Source: Leucaena leucocephala (lineage: Eukaryota; Streptophyta; Magnoliopsida; Fabales; Fabaceae). Taken from it: a stretch of 64,000 nucleotides of DNA. Below, piece by piece: positions 22,758 to 34,560 of this stretch. Position 1 is the first letter of the stretch. Each line of letters begins with the position of its first letter. The notes under the pieces were generated by a model, which was not told where the DNA came from, made no database searches, and was given only the letters and a program-made list of their open reading frames with translations. A program made the translations under genes and the position numbers. Location: the NCBI GenBank assembly GCA_037074615.1, contig CM073554.1:21039501-21103500 (forward strand). The letters run 5' to 3'.

Positions 22758-25442
22758 TCACTCTCTCCTAGGGTCCTCTTGATCCAGGAGGCGCTGGCGG
22801 TTTTTCGCTGTCGCAAAATGTAATGAGTTAATAGTGTAATATGTAATAATAGAATGTTGCAAACAAATATAGATAGAAAATTTAGAATAAATTGATGTTT
22901 CAACTGGTAAAGAACTTGGTATTTTCAATCTTATTCTCATTTTTCAAGTACTATAGTGCCAATGGTGGGAATACTCGATGTTTGAATTCACTAAAAAATC
23001 ACAGAACATTTGAAGAATGAAATTACCTGGGCTTAAAATTGTTATGCATTTTGTGACAGATTTCATTGCAGTCAAACAATCAGGACCTGCAGAAATGGAG
23101 AGTTTAGTAAACTCTTCCTTACATAAAAATTGTGAAGACACAAATGATTTTCATTTATGATGAGTACCTTGTATGCTCATTTCCTTCTCTGATAGAACTG
23201 CCGCATTTGGAGATAATTCAAACATGACTTGGTTAGTCTGATCACATTCGTTAGATGGCCTGTTCATGTAATGGAAAAAACATCAGATAGAAAACTTGGA
23301 TCAACAATAAGAGAGAATTACAGCTTTGAACGGAACAATACCCTGAAGCATTATCCTCGGACAAGTTTGATGTTGGGTGGCAAGAAAAGCCAATGCCTTC
23401 ACAATGAAGGTCTAGTTCACCTAACATTTCAGTAAAGGAGAAATCCATTCCCAATGCATCTAAGTTAGGAAAGTCAATGTCAAATATGTCTCGTTCTTTG
23501 TCAGACTCAGAAGTAGACATGTCATTAGATAATGCCTTGTCCAAGCTCTCTGGCATATCAGAGCCATCAAAGTCCAACCTGCTCCTTACATGCTCCCTTT
23601 TATTTGTCTTTTCTGATTCTGGTTTAAGAGGAGAAATGCAATGGCGTTGTTCTATGTAAGCCATCTGTTTTGCAGGACTGACCATTACTCTTTTGGTTGA
23701 AATTACAGTGCAACGTGTGGGAGTAATCTCCCGAAAAGCATGGCTTTTGTTGCAATTTGCAACTGAAGAAATCTCAGGCGGAGATACATTTGTGTCGCTG
23801 TGAGAGGAATTTGCTCTGGGAGGCGTCTTTAGAATTGGCGAATTGGTGGGAATAGAATGTGAAGGTTCATTGAATAAGCATTTAGCAACAGTAGATCCTT
23901 GAACCTGTGTCCCATTGGGCGTGCAATTGTCAGGTGACGATTGAACAGCACAAGAGGGCTGAGCAACTACTTGATCATTCACAGCATTATCAAATTGGGG
24001 TAGTGTGTTTGGACCTGAAAATGAAGTTAAAGCAGAAATTTATTAGTCAATTCAGATCCTAGCATATAGTAATATACTTCTTACATTCTGAGCCATGGGA
24101 TAGCAATACCTAGGCATGGAATTTTCCGGGCAGAAGATCTACCACGTGTTTTCTTTGCAGCTGAAGGGGCGTGCATGGCTTTAGAATCCTTTCTCTTTCT
24201 GTCAGACGGATTCATCATGGATGTTACCTCATGGGTATTGGTAGACTGAGGCCGAGTTTGTATATTCACTGTGCTTTGAATAGCAGTAGGAATACCTAAT
24301 TAACGAGCAAAGATGATCATAACTTAGCAAAGTCTACCCATCGTTGAAACAGAGAAAGAAGATGACATCCTCCAAATGTAAACGCTCAAGTACACAAAAT
24401 TTACAGACTACAGCAAAACCAAATCAACAAGAGTTTTCCAGCCAATACTACCCCTTTTTCCCCCAAAGAAGTTGAAGTTATATACAAGTTTCTAACTCCG
24501 TTAAGAACCAAAATCAACGTAAAGACCCACAAGCACACCTGCTAATGAGTTGCCATTAACGAAGTATGTCAGAAAGAAAACACCAACTTCAACATATCCA
24601 ACACTTCAGAAATGCGGTTCAACTGAAGAACTTGATTTATTGAGATTTTATTAATAATGTCAACCATGTCTTCTAGCAAAAATTAAAAGAAACATCAAAT
24701 TATCACCCATATTTGAGTATTGTTCAGCCAGGAAATGTGCGAGCGCGCACTAATTAACGAAAATGTCTGAATTATAGAACTTATAAATATCCCCAGAATT
24801 ATATAACGCGATAGATGTTAACTACTAGGCATAGAATGGTACCGGAGGGAGATTTGTTAGTAATCTGAGGTTGAGGAACCATAGATTTGGCGGCAGGTGC
24901 TGGAAGCTTTGGTGCAGGACCAGGAAGGTTCCCACTTGCATTATAAGCGTTCATCACATTCTGCATACCTTGCAATAACATCTGAACTCTGTATTTTTCT
25001 TTATCCATACGGACCCTTTCCTGGTCCAATATGACCTTCTGCTCCTTCAAGCAGATATACTCATCCAACATCTCCCCCAAACTCAACAACGACTTGGGGG
25101 CCTGGTACCACAAAAAAAAAAACATCTAAATCAAGACCCACTACCTAAAAAACTCCGATAAAAACACGGGCATAGGGCACAACAATATATAAATAACGCA
25201 CACGAAATACAGATCTAAAAGAGAGGGAAACGGAAAAATTGGCAGAAGAATCAAATAAGCAACCGTACCTCTTGCATTGGAGAATTGGCAATGAGGGATG
25301 AAGCTTCGTTTCTGAAAATGGAGCGAGTTTCAGAGTAGTTGTTGTCGCATAAGTACCTGTCGACAATGAATGCGATCTGAATAGAAGTGACCTTCCCCTT
25401 TCCGAAGGTCTCGGGTCTTCTGGGTTTGGATTGCTTCCCCAT
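22758..25442 (-). CDS. LisH-motif protein of unknown function, seven exons
   Basis: Exons (minus order): 25442-25269, 25101-24843, 24295-24110, 24014-23342, 23259-23168, 23086-23027, 22807-22758; 497 aa with consistent phases. The start is MGKQSKPRRPETFGKGKV, because the upstream in-frame residues begin in the 5' UTR. Residues about 20-50 (IVDRYLCDNNYSETRSIFRN) look like a LisH dimerisation motif. Residues about 70-110 form a charged, coiled-coil-prone helix (MLDEYICLKEQKVILDQERV onward). The middle has a basic, nuclear-localisation-like segment (SDRKRKD, AKKTRGRSSARK), and the C-terminal half is low-complexity and acidic. It resembles an uncharacterised plant LisH-domain family, probably nuclear and possibly a transcription or chromatin factor (inference). 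It is divergent from the pTAC13-like gene. Confidence 0.8.
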
Positions 25443-26478
25443 CTTCGAGAATTGAGGCAGCAACGAAGAAGAGGAGGGAGAAGAAATTGGGGGTTAAAGA
25501 AGATTGAGATCGGAGAAAGAGGGAAAGATGAAGTTATCAGGAATGTATGATGCATCTGGGCTGAAAATGGAAGAAAAAGTATTGGATTATTGAGAAGGAA
25601 AGCGGGAGCTTTTTGAAAATTTTGGAACGTATGTAGCTGAATTCTGGTTGTTTTTGGCGTTTTGGCGGCGAACATTTGAACGAACAACCATTTAGAATAC
25701 GCAATCTGCTAAGGTTAAAAATGTAATTTTATTTTTCTTGGTCAACCTGCACGTGCATTTTGTCAGCTTTGTGATTAGACCAAGATAAAGGACAATGCAT
25801 TATTCAATAATATATACTTCATCTGTTTTTTTTTAATACGTGGTTTTAAGAAAAACAAAATTATTTTCAATTTACAACTACCTTTTTTTTAAAAAAAAAT
25901 TGATTGGTGTTTTTAGTAAAAAAAAGACATTACCTTTAGATAAACCTAATAGTATTTTTGTTGGAGATAAGGATTAATCTCCCTTAAAGTACTAAATGCA
26001 AAAGATAAACTTCTCTCAATTAAGTTTGCTCTATAAGCAGGAGTTGATTTTCAAACCTCTAATTATTTATCTAAAGGAGAAAATAATTATGATTTTGGTA
26101 TAAATTACAAAATTTGTAAGATATAAAAAAATTTCTCACACTTTTTGTGGAATTCTTTTTCATGTAAAGAATTTTCATAATACTAAATTTGTTATTAGTG
26201 ACTATTTAAATTTTCTATATTTGACTATTAAATGAATAAATTATTTGTCTCATTTTACTTATTACGTATTTTAAAAAAATATTTTAATTCTATAAAATAA
26301 TTTTATAAATTTAAATTTCTTTTATTCTTCCCCTCCAAATATTTCAATATTGTCAATAATGTAATTAATCGAAACACACTTGGGACGCAAATGATTAAAT
26401 ATGGAAAGTCAAAGCAGCTCTCTATCAATCCATCCACTTCGCTTGTAGACTGTAGAAGCTGAAGCAGGGGCTCCTGCT
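25443..26478. other. Divergent promoter region between the LisH and pTAC13-like genes
   Basis: The first about 200 bases hold the 5' UTR of the minus-strand LisH gene. The last about 100 hold the 5' UTR of the plus-strand gene. The middle is AT-rich with poly-A/T runs. No other gene was seen. Confidence 0.5.
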
Positions 26479-29400
26479 ATGGAAGCCTTGCTTCCATTCT
26501 CTTTCACCTCCCTCTCCTCCTCTCTCATTCAACTTTCCTCAAACCAGAAGAAGCTTTGGCCTATCGATTTCTGATTCGCTTGATTCTACTGATACGCAAG
26601 AGCTCACAGCTAGAGAGAGAAGGCGTCTTAGAAATGAGAGAAGAGATAGCAAAACAACTACGAATTGGAGGGAAGAGGTGGAAGAGAGGCTCATCAAGAA
26701 GCCCAAGAAGAATAAACCTCATTGGACCGAGGAACTTAACCTCCATAACCTCGCTAAATTGGGTCCCCAATGGTGGGTTATTCGGGGATCCCGGGTCAGG
26801 GGTCAGGACACTGCCCAACTTATAGCTCGCTCGCTGGCTAGGAACTTCCCTGATGTAGAGTTCAAGGTAATTGAGTGTTATACTTCGAAATGGATATGTT
26901 GTAGGCTACTTCCATTTCTTGACTATTGCTGTTACTCTATTTTTGGTATGGATGAATTATAGAGATAGGCATGTATAGATTATTGAAGGGATCAACTGAG
27001 AAAAGTTATTTAACTGTTTAAATCAAGTGCTATAGATACAAATTGTTGTTCTGAGTTCTCTGTTAAACTTGATTTCTCGTCTTCCACCCTAGACGAATTA
27101 TTTAGTAAGAGTTGTGAAGCTGGTACCTTTTGTCGTGAGCTAGCTCAAATTTAACACCATATTATTTACTCTATTTGCTTATCTTAATGAATTAAGAAGA
27201 TTTAAAATCCTTGGTTTATTGAATTGACAATACCAAACACCTCTTCCTTCTGATGTGATGAGAAAACGAAATATACTGGACAATAATAATGAAGAGATGT
27301 TTCTTTTCTTTGCTTTTCAGAATTCTAATAGTGATTCATGTGTTGGGTTCTCTATTGAAACTCGAACATTCTTCTTACGTTAAAGATGGATAAGTTGAGA
27401 TGTGAAATGGATAAATTGTAGGCTAGTTGAATTTCATCACCATTGCTTTTACTCTTTTTCTGGAAATGAATTATGAAGAACAGTAGTTTCTAGCTTGTTG
27501 ATTTCCTTTTTCACTGAAAATACCAAACGCCCCTTCAGCTCATGGCAAAATTTATTAGCAATAGTGATTAAGTAATGTGGCTTCCTCTGTCTTCACAAAC
27601 ACTTTGAAAGTGTTTCATTTTTTGGGTTCTCAAGGAATCTTAAATTTTCTTCTTAGGCTCTTGATGGATTAATTTGAGATGTTAATGGCTAGTTCAATTT
27701 TATAGTTGAGTTTAGGATCCATGCTTTTACTCTATTGGGTTGTATGAGTAAGTTATAGAGAATTAGAATTTACAGCTTAGTTGTTTCTCCGTTAAAAGTA
27801 ATTTATTTCAGATCAATTTAGCCCTATCAGGTGATGAGATGAAAACAGAAAATATGCTGAGAAATAATAACAAAGAAACCTTGCTTCATCAAAAGAGAAA
27901 AGAAGGAAGGTTGACAAAGTTTCATTTCTTGGGTTCTCAATTAACCTTTAGTTTTTTTTTCTTTTCTGGTTGGATTAGTTTGAGATGTAAAACAGGTATC
28001 TTGTAGATTAGTTGGATTATATGAATGAATTTTGAAGAATAAGAGTTTATGAGTTTTTGATTTTTGTTGAACGGACCATACCAATCACCCCTTCTAGTTG
28101 GTGAGATGAGACAACAAAATATATGAGAAATATGAAATTAAGAAATGTTGTTTTATTTCTTTTTTTCTATTCTAATTTTTTTTTGGATTTTATAATGTTT
28201 GTTTCAGCTCTATGCCCCAGCTGTCCAAGTGAAAAGGAGATTAAAAAATGGTTCATACTCGATTACACCAAAGCCCCTATTCCCAGGTTTTATATTTTTT
28301 TAGAGGTGTACTTAGCAAAGAGCTGCACGACTTTATCAGAAAGTATGATGGCATTGGAGCCTTTCTTGGTTCTAAGGTTGGAAGCATGTAAGTATATGGT
28401 GTTTGTGTTAAACTTATTGCTATTCTCTTAAAAGTAATATTAAGGCAAATGGAATAGTTACATATCTTGTGCCTTTTAGATTTTTGTTGCATAAGCCTTT
28501 TAGATTTTTGTTGCATAATAGTATTAAAAGCCCTCGTGCAAAGGAAGAAGTCAAGAAATAGCCAACAAGCTTTTAGATACACACACACACACACATATAA
28601 GTGTTTAACGTTGGCTTTAATTTAAAATTGATAAAGGCTATCACAATCTAGAAAGTTATTCCCCAAAGTAATGAATGATATATCTATCTGCCCGTCTGGT
28701 TCACCTTAACGGGTTAAGATTTTTTACCCCTTTTGCTGAATTCTCCTATGGGTGACCTTCTGAGCTTCCATATGTGCCATGACCCTTGATTGCCAGTTTA
28801 AGAAGCCTTATGTCAAATGTCTATTTGGCATCACCACCACCACCATTATTATAATAATATCTACTTCTCTAATTGAGCCTAATTGAAAGCAATATTATTA
28901 TTCACATTGCAGAAAGAGGCAGATTAACAGGCCTAAGCCAGTATCTGCTGATGATATGGAAGCAATCTATAGGCAGGCAAAAGAAGAGCAAGAAAAAGCT
29001 GACCGAGCATTTGAGGAAGAAGAGAAAAATGCAGTCCTGAAATCTGAGGTTCTCAATAGAGTTAAAACCGGATAGTGATTTAAAATCGGAAGCTGATCCT
29101 AAGGCAAAAAGGAAAACAAGCAAAACTTCTGTTGAGACCACTGAAAAATCATCTACTCCTAAGTCAGGTTCAACTGTTCGTGTTCTTTCTGGGACATTTT
29201 CAGGTTTCACAGGCACTCTTAAGAAGCTGAATCGCAAAACCAAAATAGTGAGTTACCTTCTTAAAATAATTGTCAAAAGTAGATCGGTGCAATGAAAATG
29301 ATGGACCAATATATTCTTCCAAATGGCTGTAAAGGTTGTCCTAATGTGTAAATTAGTGGGGAAAAAGGGGCCAAATTATGTGAAATTTTAATTTCCTGCC

Positions 29401-29530
29401 TTGATTTTTCTTCTGTAAGTATGTAAAATAAAGCATCATTTTCTTGCAGGCAACTGTGGCTTTTACTCTATTTGGTAAGGAGAATATTGTCGACATAGAA
29501 GCCAGTGAAATTGCTCCTGAGAGAAGCTGA
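26479..29530 (+). pseudogene. PTAC13: pTAC13-like plastid NusG/KOW protein gene, frame-broken
   Basis: pTAC13 is a NusG-type protein (NGN plus KOW domains) of the plastid nucleoid transcription complex. Exons: 26479-26866, 28208-28387, 28913-29247, 29450-29530, all with good splice sites. The NGN region includes GPQWWVIRGSRVRGQDTAQ and LYAPAVQVKRRLKNGS. A charged linker (QAKEEQEKADRAFEEEEK) precedes the KOW region (GSTVRVLSGTFSGFTGTLKK) and the VAFTLFGKE end. Three breaks need an extra base each: between the ATG frame and the NusG frame (about 26482-26546), at a run of seven T (28295-28301, stop at 28301-28303), and near 29055-29065 (stop at 29073-29075). Either a decayed gene or assembly indels; the otherwise conserved exons favour a recent event or sequence error. 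Confidence 0.8.
26900..28150. repeat. Diverged tandem repeats (about 240-300 bp) filling intron 1
   Basis: About five units. Anchors recur in fixed order: a TTTACTCTATTT word at 26931, 27167, 27447 and 27725, followed by a GAATTATxGAGAA word, then ATACCAAACxCCxCTTC (near 27230, 27520, 28079), and GGGTTCTC near 27345, 27624 and 27930. Units differ by many substitutions and indels, so the array is old. Confidence 0.65.
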
Positions 29531-30779
29531 TGCTTGTAGGTTCTCTGAAATTATATGCTTCACAATTTTGTATTTTCTTAGCGTCCAATATGATTGTTTT
29601 AAACCTTCAATGTACTTATAATTCAATGTCTAGATGATAATGCAGCCATGATTCTAGATGATAATGCAGCCATGATTCTTAGGCTAACATAGGAATATTT
29701 ATTTAGGCAACAGATATTCAGTGAGTAATTTTGCATATAATTTAAGGGAAAATGCTGGCATCCAGTACTTGCTTTCAGCAGTTGTGAATGGCGTTTTAGT
29801 TTTAGATTTTTATTTTTGAATTGAAATATGACTCATGTAAAGGTTAGGGAATTTGCAAGTCCGTTAAAAAGCTTAGTTGTACGTAGAGCACAGCAATTCT
29901 CTTCATGAGAGTAGTTGAAGGTATTTGGGATCTTGACAAAAATATTTTGATGATTTCCTTAACATGTTAAAACCCCTTGTGATACTTCAGAGCAGCATTA
30001 AGCATTTTAAGATGCATTGAGTTGAATTTGACATCAGTATTGATTTATGAGCATAAGCATATATGATCAACTCAATTCATCTAAACAAAGTTATCACAAA
30101 GGAGTTAACAACAAACACTTGGCTGTTCTTTAGATTCATTTAGCATGCAACACAGAACTGAAAATAGAAGAGGAAAATTGAATATAAGAAAATGGCTTTT
30201 ATATAAAAAAATAATAATGAAAAATAATAGAAACTGTTGAATTTTTTTGTGAATGAAACTATTGAATAATTATTTTAGGAATATAATAAAAATTGCAAAA
30301 AAAATGAAGTAGAGGGAATACTACTCTCTCTAGATAAGATATCAAATAGGGCTTTAGATTTTTTCCCCCCTCCCGTTTCCATTATCATTATGCCATCTCA
30401 ATTATTGGGGAAGCTCCGCCGTACGTTGAGGAAGCCACACATTTTCATTTAAAAAAAAGAAAGAAAAGACCCAAATTTTAAAAGCGGGTTCTATTATTGT
30501 CGTTATCATACTTAGGTGTACCTTTTTATCTTGTTGGGTTTAATGGGAGTAAAGTTGGATAAAGCTGAGTTGGAGTCGTCACCCAAAAAGAAGAAAAAGT
30601 TAAATATTATGGAGACTTTCCTTTCACTAAATTACAGCTGCTTGAGTAGGGTCCAACGCTTTTGAAATGCCGAGAGCTTCGGCTTTTGGGAATTCTTGCT
30701 CTTTTTTTTTTTATATATAAGAGATAAGTGCCTAATATTAAAAATCTATGTCAGAAAGAGATTAGATCCCAAACTATCA
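29531..30779. other. Intergenic DNA downstream of the pTAC13-like gene
   Basis: Holds the probable 3' UTR, then AT-rich DNA. A perfect two-copy 23-bp direct repeat (TCTAGATGATAATGCAGCCA and the next bases) lies at about 29630-29676. No gene was seen. Confidence 0.55.
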
Positions 30780-31094
30780 GAAATAACTAGAGACTCTAAA
30801 TGTAGAGGATATGAATATAATATTACCATAGTAATCAAACCATCTTTAGCCATGTCATCTACTACCTTATTATAAACTCTTGGGATACAGTTCCCAAGCC
30901 CGTTGGAAGAGGTTTTGTATTTGTAGCACTATCAGATTGCATCTATCCATATTTCCATGAGACAACATATTAACCACATTCTTTAAATCAGATTCTAGAA
31001 TAATTTTCTTGAACCCTGTATCCCCGAATTTTTGCTCTTTTGTTATTGTGGTGCAACACTTGTCTCTTATAAGCCTATGCAAAAGATGAAGCAA
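30780..31094 (-). pseudogene. RNase H-like domain fragment of a retroelement
   Basis: The minus strand encodes FKKIILESDLKNVVNML, which resembles the ESD region of plant RNase H-like (RVT_3) domains carried by non-LTR retrotransposons. After a frame change near 30900 it continues as RVYNKVVDDMAKDGL, matching the NxVADxLAK end of that domain. No reverse transcriptase is nearby. A short, broken fragment. Confidence 0.5.
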
Positions 31095-31109
31095 AAGATC
31101 TCCAAACCA

Positions 31110-32279
31110 CTGGCGAAAGCGAAATAACCAAAGTAAAAGCCATGTAAAGTGAGGCCCACCCTCTTTGAAATCACTTGTCTCGCCAACTGGCCATGCCCCT
31201 TCCCCTTCCTATTCTTATCGCCACTCCTTTCCTTCTGTGGTTTTCTCTGCCATGTTGTTTTTCACTATAGTAAATGATACTTTTATTATAAAAATAATAT
31301 ATAATTAGTAAGTTAGATATTAATTTTAAATATAAGATATTTTTTTTAAAATTTATTAATTCTTTTTTAAATTATTTCTGTTGATATTATCTCAATAATA
31401 ACTAAATAAGAAAATAAGTATTATTAATGAGGATAGATAGGCCTATGGAGATCAAAATATTCTATCAAATATTAAATATAAGAATTAAATAATTAATTTA
31501 TAAATATTAAAAATTAATTATTTATAAAAGTATAAGGCATTGGAGGGACATGGTGCTCACTGGAAACTTGGTCATTACTCTGTCGCCGTCCATCTTTAGT
31601 GGTCCCTAGTTGGGGCAGATTCACTCATGTGCACTCACTGTGCATTAAATACTCCCAACTTGCTTGGCACGTACTCGAGAATTTCTTGGGACTCTTCCCT
31701 TTCTCCACGGGTATTTCTCGCTATTCTCAAACATCCCACGCCCGAAAATGACTTTGATATTCTACATGTCCCAAATGTTCTTGCTTTCTAACTCACTTCT
31801 ACCCAATTCATCCTAATTAAGAGAACAGATCTTTTATTTAATATAACATCTATTTTATCTTTTTAAATAAATAAATTAATTAATTAATCATAATTAATAT
31901 TATAATTAGTTGATTAATTTAGATAAATTAAAAAATATATATTATATAAATTCATATTAAAAGGTTAAATTTATTTATAATTAATTAATTTTTTTTAATT
32001 TTTTTAATTTGACTACAAAATTAATTAAATATTATATTAAAAAATATAAAAAGAATAATATTATCAGTCTAACTTCACCTATATTTAAGAATAGTAATAA
32101 TAATAAATTTTATCTTATTAAATATAGTTTGTTATATGGATTATAAAATATAAGTTCTAAATTCATATCATAAATTATTATAATATTTTATTAGAATTAA
32201 TGAGATGTGATTGACTTATTAGCTCTGTCTAAAAATAAAATATTTTTTTACTTTACTTATATTTAAAATTATTGAGAAA
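31110..32279. other. AT-rich intergenic DNA
   Basis: Nothing beyond A/T-rich sequence and short repeats is seen. Confidence 0.5.
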
Positions 32280-32935
32280 TACTACGTTAGATTTTAAGCC
32301 TTTATGCTCCATATTTTGTTACACTCTTCTGTGTGTAAAACTCTTATTTCTATTCTATCTATAGACTATCCAATTATTAGTTTAATCTTATATTTTCTCT
32401 CTCTCTTCTCTCTCCTCTTTCTCCTCCTCCACAAGTCGTTGTCGTTATCTTCGTTGTCCACAATAGGTCACGAGTCGTCGCCATTGCTATCCACGCTGGG
32501 TCGCCATCACAATTGTCTCTATCCACGCTGGGTCGCCAAAATCATCGTCACAATTGTCATCGTCCACGCTAGGTCGCCATAGTCGGTGGGTCGTTGGGTC
32601 GCTTCTTGCCTTCCAGATTACCGTCGTCCATGAGTTATTGCTGCTCACCGTCGCTAGAAGCTACTCACCATCGTTGGGTCACTGTTGCTCACCGTTGTTA
32701 CTGCTATCGATAGTTTCCAGAAGGGAAAAGTCTGATAGGATGAACAGTGTTGACTTGCGATTGATTTTTTTTTTAAATTTTATCTTATACTCTTTCTGAT
32801 AATTTACCAATAACAAAAGTCATTCTAAAAATAATTATCTAAACACTTATTTATTCATAACTATTTTTTTTATAAACTCTTCTCTAAATTTTTTTTTCTA
32901 TAAACTATTTTCTAAAAGTCTATTAAACACACTTA
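32280..32935. mobile_element. Second MITE-like element, related to 2708-3371
   Basis: Read on the minus strand, 32935-32830 (ATAAGTGTGTTTAATAGAC, then AGTTTATAG, then AATAAATAAGTGTTTA) closely parallels the left arm of the element at 2708-2840. It likewise has a GC-rich centre between T/A-rich arms. The left boundary is not clear and no target duplication could be assigned. The centre includes a short minisatellite. Confidence 0.45.
32489..32585. repeat. Short minisatellite, about three units
   Basis: TCCACGCTGGGTCGCCA recurs at about 32489, 32521 and 32563 (third copy CTAGG), separated by CACAATTGTC-containing spacers. It lies within the centre of the MITE-like element. Confidence 0.8.
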
Positions 32936-33817
32936 TTTTCTTCATGGTCCCAAAAAATATTAATATCTATTATTAGCAGAGAATATTCCTTGTATCTCAC
33001 AAAAAGTCTCGTTTTTGAATGCAATACCAAAGGCTCCAAAATAATTTTTGCCAAGAGAATCTCATAAACATAATGAAAATATATCTTATTTAAAAATTGT
33101 CACCCATAATTATAAGTTTATATATAATCAGTTGAAATTCTTTTCAAATACCACATTTTGCCTTACACATATTACCCAAATTGAATTTGTTTCTAGACTT
33201 TGTGTAGTATTTGACATCAATAATTATTGAATTATAAAGGGTAGTATAAAATCTCATTAATTGGAAATATTTACTGAGGTAGGTAGTTCATGAGCTTTTG
33301 TGCAAATCTAGCTGATCTTACCAACAAAACAAATTAAATGATTGTTCCTCATACTAGCACTTATGCTGTACTATATTAATTTATTCTATGTAGGAGCATT
33401 AATTTCTATCATAAAAGGACAATGTTCAATAAAGTAATTAATCATCCACAACTTCTTACTCCTTCCACTAGTCCACTCCCTATTATTAGGGCGTCTAGAA
33501 AAGATTAATGATTTTTATTATAAATTATTTGATAAGATATTAATTAAATTTTTTAATATTACCTATATTTAAAATTGTTAATTATAAAAGAGAATATAAT
33601 ATAAATTTAAATTTTTTCTATTTAAATATGATCAAAATCATAAATTTATTTTATTTTTAAAATTAATAATTTAATAATCTCTTCTTAGTTTTGATTAGGT
33701 GGTTAAAGATATTTTATAATAAGAATTAGAGGAGTAAAATTGATATTTTATTGGTATTTTTAAGACTAATAAAAAGAATTAATTACTCATAACATGATAA
33801 ATTACATTTTTAATCTC

Positions 33818-33853
<36 letters not shown>

Positions 33854-34560
33854 GTGTCAAACATTATCTCGTTCCTCATATAATTTTATAATTATCTAGC
33901 ACATGCATGTTGCCAATTTTAGAATCAACCTCGAACTGGATTCCTCATATAATTTTATAATTATCTATCACATGCATGTTGCCAATTTTAGAATCAACCG
34001 GAAGACTTCTATATTAACTTTTAATATTTTATTAAATAAAATCATTTTTTAAATATAAATATTTTTTTATTAAAATTAATTTTATTTAAAATATTATCAA
34101 ATACATGTGAGTATAATTATCAAAATTCTTAACACGGAATTACTACTTTGTTTTTCATCGTTAGAAGGCCCATATGCGACCAAGCCATTGATTTAGTTTT
34201 TAATCCTACATAAGTATCCAAATTGAAAAAAATATATATTGAAATTAAACTAGAATATTATTGTCCATCTCAAATCTGATATCAGGGCAAAGAGGTCAAA
34301 CGAGATTCTTGAAAAGTTGAGCTTTTTATGGAGACTAGCCCACTCACATGTTCCCTGGGTCGTCAGCTACCACTGAGAAAAAGTGAACAACGCCGCTGCA
34401 GAAAAGGAAACAAGTAAGTTTTACAATACAACGTCTTTCAATTTTCACCATTTCATTTTCTTCTTTCTTCACCTCACAATTCCAAAATAACCCCATTACA
34501 CCCTTAATGCAAAATTGGAACCACCCGTTTCATTTCAGCTCAATCTGAAACTGAAACACT
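32936..34560. other. Intergenic DNA upstream of the lectin gene
   Basis: AT-rich DNA with a TA run near 33826-33852 and a 69-bp tandem duplication at 33872-33999. The last about 150 bases, richer in C, are the probable promoter and 5' UTR of the lectin gene. No other gene was seen. Confidence 0.5.
33872..33999. repeat. 69-bp tandem duplication
   Basis: Two adjacent copies begin TTCCTCATATAATTTTATAA at 33872 and 33941, with one clear base difference (CTAGCAC versus CTATCAC). The near identity points to a recent slippage event. Confidence 0.9.
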
